DNA from: Actinomadura sp. BRA 177
Lineage (GTDB): Bacteria > Actinomycetota > Actinomycetes > Streptosporangiales > Streptosporangiaceae
Direction of reading: 5' to 3'
DNA length: 44,204 bases
Assembly (NCBI RefSeq): GCF_013372625.1
Contig: NZ_JABXFD010000499.1
Coordinates: 1-44,204 of the forward strand
Part shown: positions 1 through 7,193 of the stretch, in pieces
How positions within the stretch are numbered: position 1 is the stretch's first letter
How the letters are laid out: every line of letters starts with the position of its first letter
The notes under the pieces: model-generated
Seen by the model: the letters and a program-made list of their open reading frames with translations, nothing else
Told to the model about the DNA's origin: nothing
The model's database searches: none
Position numbers and translations under genes: made by a program

Positions 1-35
1 GCCCGGGGGAGCGCAACGGGGGCGTGCGCCGGATG

Positions 36-2276
36 CTACTGCGCCACGGCGTCCGCCGTGGGGCTCTGCGGCGGATTCTCGATCTTCTCGCCCAGGAACA
101 CCCGGCGGACGGCCCGCTCGGACGCGTCGCCGTCGTCCCACGGGCAGAACCGCGCCTGGAACGCCTCCAGGTTCTTCGACGCCGCGTCGCCCCACGGCGC
201 CTTCGACACGAACGCGTCCACGAGCTCGGCCTCGGTGTAGGCGACGACGCCGGGCGGGAACTCGGTGAGGTCGAAGTTCACGCCCCGGGTGAGCCGGTAG
301 GTCTCCCAGTCGTTGGCGTAGATCACGATCGGCTTGCCCAGGTTGGCGTAGTCGAACATGATCGACGAGTAGTCGGTGAGCATGGCGTCCGAGGCGATCA
401 TGAGGTCCTCGACCGACGGGTGCTTGGACACGTCGATCACCCGGCCGTCGGGCCAGCCCAGGTCGGCCGCCATGTCCTTCAGCTTGTAGTAGTAGTGCGC
501 GCGCAGCAGCAGGACGTGGTCGTCGCCGAGCTGCTCCACGACCCGGCCGATGTCGAACATCGGCGTGTAGCGGCGCTGGTAGTCGCGGTGCGTCGGCGCG
601 TACAGCACCGCCGTCTTGCCCTCGGGGATGCCGAGCTCCGCGCGCAGCCGCGCCTGCTCCTCCGGCGTCGCCCGCACCAGGCGGTCGTTGCGCGGGTAGC
701 CGATCTCCAGCATCTCGTAGTGGCACGGGAAGCCGCGCTCCCACGCCTCGCTGGTCAGCGGGTTCGCCGAGACGAGGAAGTCCCAGCGGTCGGACCGCTC
801 GATGAGGGCCTTGAAGTCCATGTCGGCGGCGCCGACCGGGTACTCCATCTGGTCCAGGCCCATCTTCTTCAGCGGCGTGCCGTGCTGGGTCTCCAGGTGC
901 ACCTGCCCCGGCCGCTTGACGAGGTGGTCGGGGAAGTTGACGTTGTTGACGAAGTACTTCGCGGCGGCGATCGTCCGGTAGTACTCGGCGGACCCCGCCA
1001 CCACGTAGTCGACGCCCTCGGGCATGGTCTTGCGGCCGCCCGGCTTCACGACCCACACGCAGCGGATGTGCGGGGCCAGCTCGCGGACCTTCTCGTAGAT
1101 CGCGGCCGGGTTGCAGGCGTAGCCGCGGTACCAGTAGGCGGCGAAGACGGCGAGGTCCTCCTCGATCGGCATGCGCCGCCGCATCTGGTAGTAGCGGTCC
1201 TTGGCGACCTCCTTGGAGTAGAGGACGCCGCGCTTGCGCAGCTTGCCGACCTTGCGCGAGCGCTTCCTAGCCTTGGACCCGAGCGTCGGCGAGTTGAGGC
1301 GCTCGAACGCCTTGAAGTCGTTCCGCTCGATCGCCCGGTGCTTGTCGGCGAGGCCCGGCTCGTCGTCCGGCGGGACGTGCCCGGCCGGCTTGTACTTGCC
1401 GTACGTCTTCGACATCTCGGCGAAGAACCGCGATCTCTCCGACGGGTAGATGCGGTCGTCGCGCTCGATGATGACCAGCAGGTGCCACATCGTCCGGTTG
1501 AACATCAGCGGGCGCAGCGGGTCCATGGACGGGCCGAGGTGGTCCATGAACGCGAAGATGCGGTCGTACTGGTCGAAGGCGTCGAAGTGCTTGGCGCTCG
1601 CCGTCTTGGTGATCGCGCCGCGGCGGCGCTGCCGGTAGACGTAGCAGACCCGGTCGAGGAAGCTGACCCGCTCCGCGGCCATCAGGACCGGGTAGGTGAT
1701 GCTGACGTCCTCGTAGTAGCCGCTGTTGAAGCGCAGCCCGTGCTCGATCATGAACTCGCGGCGGATCGCCCGGTTCCAGATCGAGGTGAACATCTCCAGC
1801 AGGCTCGGCCGCTCGGCGATCGTGAACACGTCCGGGGCGGGCGGCTCCCGGAACAGGTGGTTGATGATGCTGCGCTTGACCCGGCCGTTCCAGTAGGACC
1901 GCGCGTAGTCGAACATCAGCACGTCCGGGTGCGTCTCCTGCAGCCGGTCCATGATCGCCCGGACGGCGCCCTCGGTCGCGTAGTCGTCGCTGTCGAAGAA
2001 CCAGACGTAGTCGCCGGTCGCCATGTCGAGGCCGACGTTGCGCGCGTGCCCGAGGCCGACGTTCTCGGTGAGGTGCCGCACCCGGACCCGCGGGTCGCGC
2101 GCGGCGAACTCGTCGAGGATCTCACCGCAGCCGTCCGGCGAGGCGTCGTCGACCGCGATGACCTCAAGGTTCGGCAGGTCCGGGTCGAGGATCGAGTCCA
2201 GGCACTGCCGGATGTACCCCTGCACTTTGTGCACGGGAACGATGATGCTCAATGAGATGTCGTGATCAGTGCTCAC
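36..2276 (-). CDS. Bifunctional GT2 glycosyltransferase / CDP-glycerol:glycerophosphate glycerophosphotransferase (TagB/TagF-like)
   Basis: The protein (746 aa) has two domains. Residues about 8-230 form a GT2 nucleotide-sugar transferase (SLSIIVPVHK start, VDDASPDG, and the DxD-like FFDSDDY). Residues about 370-735 match Glyphos_transf (Pfam 04464), with the catalytic-type HGTPLKKMG, YAPTHRDYQ and LTDYSSIMFDYANLGKP motifs. The family polymerises glycerol- or ribitol-phosphate on teichoic acids at the cytoplasmic membrane, and the GT2 half probably adds a sugar. I chose GTG at 2276 because GAAGG lies 7 nt upstream; an ATG at 2348 is in frame but adds residues unlike a GT2 N-terminus. A TATAGT hexamer lies about 30 nt upstream. 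It heads the minus-strand half of an envelope glycopolymer cluster. The exact polymer is unknown. Confidence 0.9.
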   Translation of the reverse strand: MSTDHDISLSIIVPVHKVQGYIRQCLDSILDPDLPNLEVIAVDDASPDGCGEILDEFAARDPRVRVRHLTENVGLGHARNVGLDMATGDYVWFFDSDDYATEGAVRAIMDRLQETHPDVLMFDYARSYWNGRVKRSIINHLFREPPAPDVFTIAERPSLLEMFTSIWNRAIRREFMIEHGLRFNSGYYEDVSITYPVLMAAERVSFLDRVCYVYRQRRRGAITKTASAKHFDAFDQYDRIFAFMDHLGPSMDPLRPLMFNRTMWHLLVIIERDDRIYPSERSRFFAEMSKTYGKYKPAGHVPPDDEPGLADKHRAIERNDFKAFERLNSPTLGSKARKRSRKVGKLRKRGVLYSKEVAKDRYYQMRRRMPIEEDLAVFAAYWYRGYACNPAAIYEKVRELAPHIRCVWVVKPGGRKTMPEGVDYVVAGSAEYYRTIAAAKYFVNNVNFPDHLVKRPGQVHLETQHGTPLKKMGLDQMEYPVGAADMDFKALIERSDRWDFLVSANPLTSEAWERGFPCHYEMLEIGYPRNDRLVRATPEEQARLRAELGIPEGKTAVLYAPTHRDYQRRYTPMFDIGRVVEQLGDDHVLLLRAHYYYKLKDMAADLGWPDGRVIDVSKHPSVEDLMIASDAMLTDYSSIMFDYANLGKPIVIYANDWETYRLTRGVNFDLTEFPPGVVAYTEAELVDAFVSKAPWGDAASKNLEAFQARFCPWDDGDASERAVRRVFLGEKIENPPQSPTADAVAQ

Positions 2277-2334
2277 GCGTAAGCCTTCAGCTACTCGGTG
2301 AATCTGGACTATACCCGCAGATCGTAGGTAGATC

Positions 2335-3501
2335 TTATGTCCCGCCATGCGATGGCTTGAGTAGCCATCGCCCCTTGGGCTCGACGGCCCAGTGGGTAAG
2401 GCGCTGGACGGGCACGGTGGCGAGCAGGAGTCCGAGTGAGAGTCCGCCGGCGGTGACCAGCAGCAGGCCGGCCGGCGTCTGGAAGAAGTGGCCGTCGAGG
2501 ACGCCGCCGTAGTCGAGCGTCTTCACGACGAGGCCGTGCAGGAGGTAGACGTACATCGTCCGGGTGCCGAGCGCGGTGTACCAGGCGCGCCCGCGCGGGA
2601 CGGCCGCGAGGAACGCGATGCCGAGGACGGTGGCGATCCCCAGCGCGAGCAGGCGGTACGCCATGCCCTCCAGCGCGGAGAAGTCCATGTGCTCGTAGCC
2701 GCGGTTCCACAGCAGGACGCCGCGCTCCACCTTGGGAACGACGCTGCCGAGCTGCCAGACGTAGGCGACCGGGAGCGCCGCGAGCAGCACGGCGGCGCCC
2801 GCCCAGCGCGTCCAGCCGGGGCCGCGCAGCGCGTCGACGCGGTCGCGCCTGATGGTGAGGCCGAGGACGAAGAACGGCAGCAGCCCGGCCGTCCGGGTCA
2901 GCGTCGAGTCGGCGTTGAAGCTCCAGCTGCCGGCGACCAGGCACAGCGCCACCGACACCGCGACCGGGTGCCGCAGATGCGCCCACAGCGGGGCGCTCAG
3001 CCGCCAGAACACCAGCGCGACGAGGAACCACATCAGGAACTGCGGACGGAAAAGCTCGTGCAAGCTGAACTCGTTGCCCCGGATGACCACCAGCTGCAAC
3101 CGGTAAAGGACATCGAAAATCACATAGGGAACGACCAGCGTCGGGAAAATAACCCGGAATTTCTCCGTGTTCTTCATGAAGCCGCGGGAGAAGTAGCCCG
3201 AGACGAACACGAACACCGGCATGTGGAAGCCGTACACGAGCGAGTAGACGGCGTTCACCGCGTGGCTGTCGTTGCGGAACACCTCCCAGCAGTGCCCGAG
3301 CACGACCAGCATGATCAAGAAGAACTTGACGTTGTCGAAGTAGGCGTCGCGCTGCTTGGGCGCGGGCCGCTCGCCGCCCGGCCGGTCACCCGTCCGCTGG
3401 GCCGGGACCGCCGCGCCCGGCGCCACCGGATCCGGCGCCACCGGGTCCGGGACGGTGACGGACGCGGGCGATCGCGGTGCGGGGGGAAGGATGTCGGTCA
3501 T
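2335..3501 (-). CDS. Acyltransferase 3-family integral membrane protein (COG3594-like), copy 1
   Basis: This 388-aa protein starts MTDILPPAP. A Pro/Ala-rich cytoplasmic head of about 55 residues is followed by about ten hydrophobic segments. The acyltransferase-3 signature YFDNVKFFLIMLVVLGHCWE carries the active-site-type His in its first helix, and a FHMPVFVFVSGYF segment follows. The family O-acetylates or O-succinylates surface polysaccharides. The frame stays open upstream to 4728, but that part is only a shadow of the neighbouring gene, so I start at ATG 3501, 17 nt after the stop of the preceding paralogue. With the preceding gene it forms a tandem pair, suggesting two different acyl decorations of the same polymer. 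The substrate is unknown. Confidence 0.85.
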   Translation of the reverse strand: MTDILPPAPRSPASVTVPDPVAPDPVAPGAAVPAQRTGDRPGGERPAPKQRDAYFDNVKFFLIMLVVLGHCWEVFRNDSHAVNAVYSLVYGFHMPVFVFVSGYFSRGFMKNTEKFRVIFPTLVVPYVIFDVLYRLQLVVIRGNEFSLHELFRPQFLMWFLVALVFWRLSAPLWAHLRHPVAVSVALCLVAGSWSFNADSTLTRTAGLLPFFVLGLTIRRDRVDALRGPGWTRWAGAAVLLAALPVAYVWQLGSVVPKVERGVLLWNRGYEHMDFSALEGMAYRLLALGIATVLGIAFLAAVPRGRAWYTALGTRTMYVYLLHGLVVKTLDYGGVLDGHFFQTPAGLLLVTAGGLSLGLLLATVPVQRLTHWAVEPKGRWLLKPSHGGT

Positions 3502-3518
3502 GTCTCCGATGTCTTCGT

Positions 3519-4652
3519 CTAGCGTGACCCGCGGGGCCGCCGCAACGGGGTGAAGACCCAGGTCATCTTCGGTTCCAGCGCCCAGCTCATGGACCGGACG
3601 ACGGGCTTGGAGCACAGGAACGTCCCGACCACGAGGGCGCCGCAGACCACGATGACGACGCCGGGGGGCGTGTGCATCCAGTCGGCGCCCCACCAGCCGG
3701 TGAAGTTCAGCAGCCGGGTGACGAACCCGTGCAGCAGGTAGGCGTAGAGCGTGTAGGCGCCGAGCTGGGTGAACCAGTACCGGCGGCGCGGGATCAGGCT
3801 GAGGAACGCCGCGACGAACACGGTCGCGCAGGCGAACATGGCGAGCCGCATCAGCGTGCCGCTGAAGTTGCCGACGTGCAGCTCGAAGTTCGCGTGCTTC
3901 CAGTAGATCCAGTTCCGCGACATGTGGTTCATCACGAAGTAGGTGCCGGTGAGGCCGACGGCCAGCACCACCGCGCCGATCGGCCGCGCGATCGGCTTCT
4001 TCAGCAGCTCGAAGTGCTCCGGCCGCAGCGTCAGGCCGAGGACGTAGAACGGCAGCAGCCCGAAGACGCGGTGGATGTCGAACGTCCCGCCGAGGTCGCT
4101 CATGTACGACAGCAGCGCGAACCCGACCGCCACCGCGAGCGGCCAGCGGATCTGCTGCCAGACCGGGGTGGACAGCCGCCACATGAACAGCGCGATCAGG
4201 AACCACGTCAGGTAGTACGGGTTCAGCAGGCTGATCTCCAGCTCGTTGCGCCCGGCCAGCCAGTCGTAGAGCGAGTAGGCCGTCTCGAACACCACGTACG
4301 GCACGCCGACGTGGGTGATGAGCTTGCGCGCCTTGCCGCCGGCGAACGTCCAGTTCCGCGAGAAGTAGCCGGTGATCACGATGAACAGCGGCATGTGGAA
4401 CATGTAGATGAAGATGTACAGGCCCTTGGCCATCGGGACGTTCAGCAGGTTGGCCAGGGAGTGGCCGGACACCACCAGCAGGATCGCGAAGTACTTCGCG
4501 TTGTCGAAGAACGGGTCGCGCTGCTTGCGGGGCCGGGCCGCGGGTGCGGGGGCGGCCGTCCCGGACGCTCCGGGGGCTGCCGCCTCGGTCGGCTGCGGCT
4601 GTGCGGGGTGCGGGGCGGTGTCGGCTCCGGAGGGCCTGGTGGTGTACGTCAT
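3519..4652 (-). CDS. Acyltransferase 3-family integral membrane protein (COG3594-like), copy 2
   Basis: This 377-aa paralogue of the downstream gene has the same layout: a Pro/Ala-rich head (about 45 residues), QRDPFFDNAKYFAILLVVSGHS with the family His, FHMPLFIVITGYFSRNW, then repeated membrane helices. It probably transfers acyl groups to extracytoplasmic glycans. It sits between the LCP gene (whose stop is 11 nt upstream) and the second acyltransferase, all on the minus strand with short spacing, so one transcript is likely. The sequence differs clearly from copy 1, so the duplication is old. No substrate can be assigned from sequence. Confidence 0.85.
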   Translation of the reverse strand: MTYTTRPSGADTAPHPAQPQPTEAAAPGASGTAAPAPAARPRKQRDPFFDNAKYFAILLVVSGHSLANLLNVPMAKGLYIFIYMFHMPLFIVITGYFSRNWTFAGGKARKLITHVGVPYVVFETAYSLYDWLAGRNELEISLLNPYYLTWFLIALFMWRLSTPVWQQIRWPLAVAVGFALLSYMSDLGGTFDIHRVFGLLPFYVLGLTLRPEHFELLKKPIARPIGAVVLAVGLTGTYFVMNHMSRNWIYWKHANFELHVGNFSGTLMRLAMFACATVFVAAFLSLIPRRRYWFTQLGAYTLYAYLLHGFVTRLLNFTGWWGADWMHTPPGVVIVVCGALVVGTFLCSKPVVRSMSWALEPKMTWVFTPLRRPRGSR

Positions 4653-4663
4653 GGGCTGCCCGG

Positions 4664-6085
4664 TCAGGTCTCCTTGCAGATGTTGTCGCTGGCCCGGATC
4701 TCACCCTGCTGCTTCGGGATGCCGGCACCGGCGCTCTTGAGGTTCGTCCAGTCCTTGCCGACGACGAGGTCGACGACGCCCGGCGTGGCGCCCTTGCCGC
4801 GCGCCGCCGGCTGCGGCTTGCTCGGGATCAGCCCGGCGAGTGTCTGGGCCTGCTGGTCGGCACCGGAACCGTACAGCACCCTGGTGCTCGCGGTGGTGGA
4901 AGGCGCGTTTCCGCCGACCGTCACCTGGAAGCCCTGCGACTCCAGGTCGTCGGCGACGCGCCCGGCCTGCCCGTTGATGCCGCTGCCGTTGTAGACCCGC
5001 ACCCGCACCTGGCTCGGCGGGATGTTCGCGCTCCCCGCCTTCGGCTCCTTGGGGACGGTCTTGTCGTTGCGGACGGCCGCGAAGAACGGCTGCGCGGCGT
5101 CGGTGAGCGCCACCCGGTTCGTGTCGAGCGGGTCGGGCCCGGACGGGACGGTCACGAACCGCAGCTTTCCGGAGGTCATGCCCTGCATCTCCTGGGCGAT
5201 GTCCATCATGACCTGCGGCGTCAGCTCCTTGTCGGTGGTGAGCGACTTGGTGACCGCGTTCATCAGCGACAGCAGCTTCTTGGGGTTGCTGAGCGTGCCC
5301 GCGCTCATCGCCTTGTTGGCGAGGGCGCCCATGAACTTCTGCTGCCGCTTGATGCGGTCGAGGTCGGAGCCGTCGCCGAGCCCGTGCCGGACCCGCACGT
5401 ACGCCAGCGCCGTCTCACCCGAGATCTTGTGCTTGCCCTTGCTGAGCCGGAGCCCGGACTTGGGGTCGTTGACCGCCTTCGGCAGGCACACCGGGACGCC
5501 GCCGACCGCCTTCGTGATCGTCTTGAACCCGCTGAAGTCGACCTGCATGAAGTGGTCGATGCGGATGTTGGAGATGCTCTCGATCGTCTTGATGACGCAC
5601 GCCGCGCCGCCGTTGGTGAACGCCGAGTTGATCTGCGCGCGGGACTGGGCCGGGAGCACCCCGCCCTGGCGGTCCTTGCAGGACGGCATCCGGACCATCA
5701 GGTCGCGGGGGAAGCTGATCCCCATCGCCTGCCCGCCGCCGGGCGACAGGTGCAGCAGGATCATCGTGTCCGAGCGGGGCAGCTCGTTCTTCAGCGAGCG
5801 GCCGTACTTGCCGTTGGCGCCCGCGCGGGTGTCCGACCCGAGCAGCAGGATGTTCATCGCGCTGTTCAGCTTCTTCGGCCGGTCGGGGCCGAGCTGCGCG
5901 TTCACGTCCTCGTGCGAGATGTTCCCGAACGCCTGGCGGTACAGGCCGTAGGCGGTGAGGGAGCCGGCGACCATGACGGCCGACAGCCCGATGCACACCC
6001 ATCCGAGGATGCGCCAGCCGCGTCGCGGCGCCGGCTGCGGGTCGGCGTCGTCGACGTACTCCATGTACATCGGGTTGCTGTTCAT
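4664..6085 (-). CDS. LCP-family (LytR-CpsA-Psr) glycopolymer transferase with LytR_C domain
   Basis: The 473-aa protein starts at ATG 6085 (MNSNPMYMEY). A short cytoplasmic tail is followed by one membrane anchor at about residues 24-46. The LCP catalytic domain carries NILLLGSDTRAG, RSDTMILLHLSP, SFPRDLMV and the Arg-rich YVRVRHGLGDGSDLDRIKRQ; the conserved Asp and Arg residues bind the lipid pyrophosphate. A C-terminal LytR_C domain (VRVYNGSGINGQAGRVADDL) ends the protein. LCP enzymes attach lipid-linked glycopolymers to peptidoglycan outside the membrane, which fits the neighbouring polymerase and acyltransferases. The open frame reaches 6235, but those 50 residues precede the anchor and look untranslated. 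Confidence 0.92.
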   Translation of the reverse strand: MNSNPMYMEYVDDADPQPAPRRGWRILGWVCIGLSAVMVAGSLTAYGLYRQAFGNISHEDVNAQLGPDRPKKLNSAMNILLLGSDTRAGANGKYGRSLKNELPRSDTMILLHLSPGGGQAMGISFPRDLMVRMPSCKDRQGGVLPAQSRAQINSAFTNGGAACVIKTIESISNIRIDHFMQVDFSGFKTITKAVGGVPVCLPKAVNDPKSGLRLSKGKHKISGETALAYVRVRHGLGDGSDLDRIKRQQKFMGALANKAMSAGTLSNPKKLLSLMNAVTKSLTTDKELTPQVMMDIAQEMQGMTSGKLRFVTVPSGPDPLDTNRVALTDAAQPFFAAVRNDKTVPKEPKAGSANIPPSQVRVRVYNGSGINGQAGRVADDLESQGFQVTVGGNAPSTTASTRVLYGSGADQQAQTLAGLIPSKPQPAARGKGATPGVVDLVVGKDWTNLKSAGAGIPKQQGEIRASDNICKET

Positions 6086-6200
6086 CGGCTCCGTGGTCCG
6101 GGTTCTCAGCGGTTCTTGGTGGGCGCGGGGGTCATCCCCCCGCAGCGGATCGCCCGCTTTCAGGGGTCGGGTAACGGGTCTGGGGCAAGGAGAGCGTAGG

Positions 6201-7040
6201 TCAGGCGAGCCGGTACGGGTGCCCGGATGCGTCATTCGGTCCGGGCGGACCGGCCACCACCGTCACATGCTCCACGGTCAGACGTCGATCTAGTGTCGCT
6301 TTGTCGAAGTTTCGTTGGATTATGACGGAAGCACCCGAGGCTAGTGGTGCGAGCAGCGCGATCAGTAGCCCGTCGAGTGTGGCGAACGGCATGTCAACCA
6401 GGAGCCGGTCGCGCGCGTCCAGCTCCCATTTCTCGACGGCCGCGCGGGCGGCCGCCACGAGCTCCCCGCCGCCGAGTGTGGCGTTTGTCACACTCAACGC
6501 GGGCGTCTCGGGCGTCACCTCCGGCACCGGATCGAACCGGTCGCCGTAGCTGCGGACCTCGTCGGCGTAGTCGGTCACGCCGGGCGGGCAGTCGGCGAGC
6601 GGGCCGCCGAGCGCGTGCAGTGAGAGCCCGACGACCTCCTCGGCCTCCGCGTCGTCGACCACGTCGTCCAGCACCTCCTGAGCCGCCGCCAGGATGTACG
6701 GCCCCGAGGGCTTGACCGGTTCGCCGCTCCGGCCCTTCACCTCCGCGGGGTCGACCGGCTCGGCGACCAGCCCCGCCGACCAGCAGGCCAGCAGCCACAC
6801 CGCCGTCTGCCAGTGCGGCGGCAGGACGAGCACGACCCGGGTCCCCGGTTCGGCGCCGAGGCCGTCCACCAGGAAGTTCGCCGTCTTGGCGACCCAGTTG
6901 TCGAACGTCCGCGCGGACAGCTCGACGCGTTCGCCGGTCGCGTCGTCGTAGAAGGTGACCAGCGGGTTGGACGGGTCGTCCGCCACCCGCCGCCGCAGCA
7001 GCTCGGCGGGCGTGGCGGCGCCCGGGTCGTGTGCGCTCAT
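6201..7040 (-). CDS. TIGR03089 family protein (AMP-binding-enzyme-like N-terminal fragment)
   Basis: This 279-aa protein resembles only the N-terminal part of acyl-CoA synthetases: FDNWVAKTANFLVDGLG, RVVLVLPPHWQTAVWLLACW and SAGLVAEPVDP. It lacks the AMP-binding P-loop and the C-terminal lid, so an adenylation activity is doubtful. This is the normal build of the actinobacterial TIGR03089 family, whose function is unknown and which often lies beside LCP and sugar-nucleotide genes, as here. ATG 7040 is chosen because TACGCT lies exactly 6 nt upstream, as expected for a leaderless transcript; ATG 7061 is the in-frame alternative. Confidence 0.85.
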   Translation of the reverse strand: MSAHDPGAATPAELLRRRVADDPSNPLVTFYDDATGERVELSARTFDNWVAKTANFLVDGLGAEPGTRVVLVLPPHWQTAVWLLACWSAGLVAEPVDPAEVKGRSGEPVKPSGPYILAAAQEVLDDVVDDAEAEEVVGLSLHALGGPLADCPPGVTDYADEVRSYGDRFDPVPEVTPETPALSVTNATLGGGELVAAARAAVEKWELDARDRLLVDMPFATLDGLLIALLAPLASGASVIIQRNFDKATLDRRLTVEHVTVVAGPPGPNDASGHPYRLA

Positions 7041-7046
7041 GGCCCG

Positions 7047-7052
7047 AGCGTA
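7047..7052 (-). promoter_or_regulatory. -10 element for leaderless transcription of the TIGR03089 gene
   Basis: On the minus strand TACGCT is followed by six bases and then ATG 7040. This TANNNT-N6-start arrangement recurs at several genes in the window. No convincing -35 hexamer is visible. Confidence 0.45.
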
Positions 7053-7095
7053 TGCCCGCATGATCGTCCAGAAGCCACCACCCGGCCGGTGCCGC

Positions 7096-7101
7096 TACGC
7101 T
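7096..7101 (+). promoter_or_regulatory. -10 element upstream of the His/Cys-rich upstream ORF and membrane glycosyltransferase
   Basis: TACGCT lies 8 nt before the GTG at 7110 on the plus strand. It is the same hexamer that serves the divergent TIGR03089 gene. The -35 region is not recognisable. Confidence 0.35.
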
Positions 7102-7109
7102 CCGCACGG

Positions 7110-7193
7110 GTGGATGACCACCCCATGAACCATTCGCAAGCGGACGAACGCTGCATGGACGAGCACTGCGTTCACGAGCACGGGGCGGGATGA
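7110..7193 (+). CDS. Small His/Cys-rich upstream ORF (27 aa) overlapping the start of the membrane glycosyltransferase
   Basis: GTG 7110 (or the in-frame ATG 7125) opens a 27- or 22-codon ORF ending MDEHCVHEHGAG. Its stop TGA at 7191-7193 overlaps the ATG at 7190 of the next gene (ATGA), the geometry of translational coupling. The peptide has five His and two Cys among many acidic residues, suggestive of metal binding or of a regulatory leader peptide; both ideas are inference. A -10-like TACGCT precedes it by 8 nt. It could be untranslated. Confidence 0.35.
   Translation: MDDHPMNHSQADERCMDEHCVHEHGAG

Noticed and set aside
24..2255. Open frame of 743 codons antisense to the GT2-TagF gene
   Set aside because: Arg/Val/His-rich shadow without any recognisable domain; the opposite strand carries two clear domains.
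3502..4728. Upstream extension of the first acyltransferase frame, giving a 797-aa protein
   Set aside because: That part is the out-of-frame reading of the neighbouring acyltransferase; the real N-terminus is MTDILPPAP.
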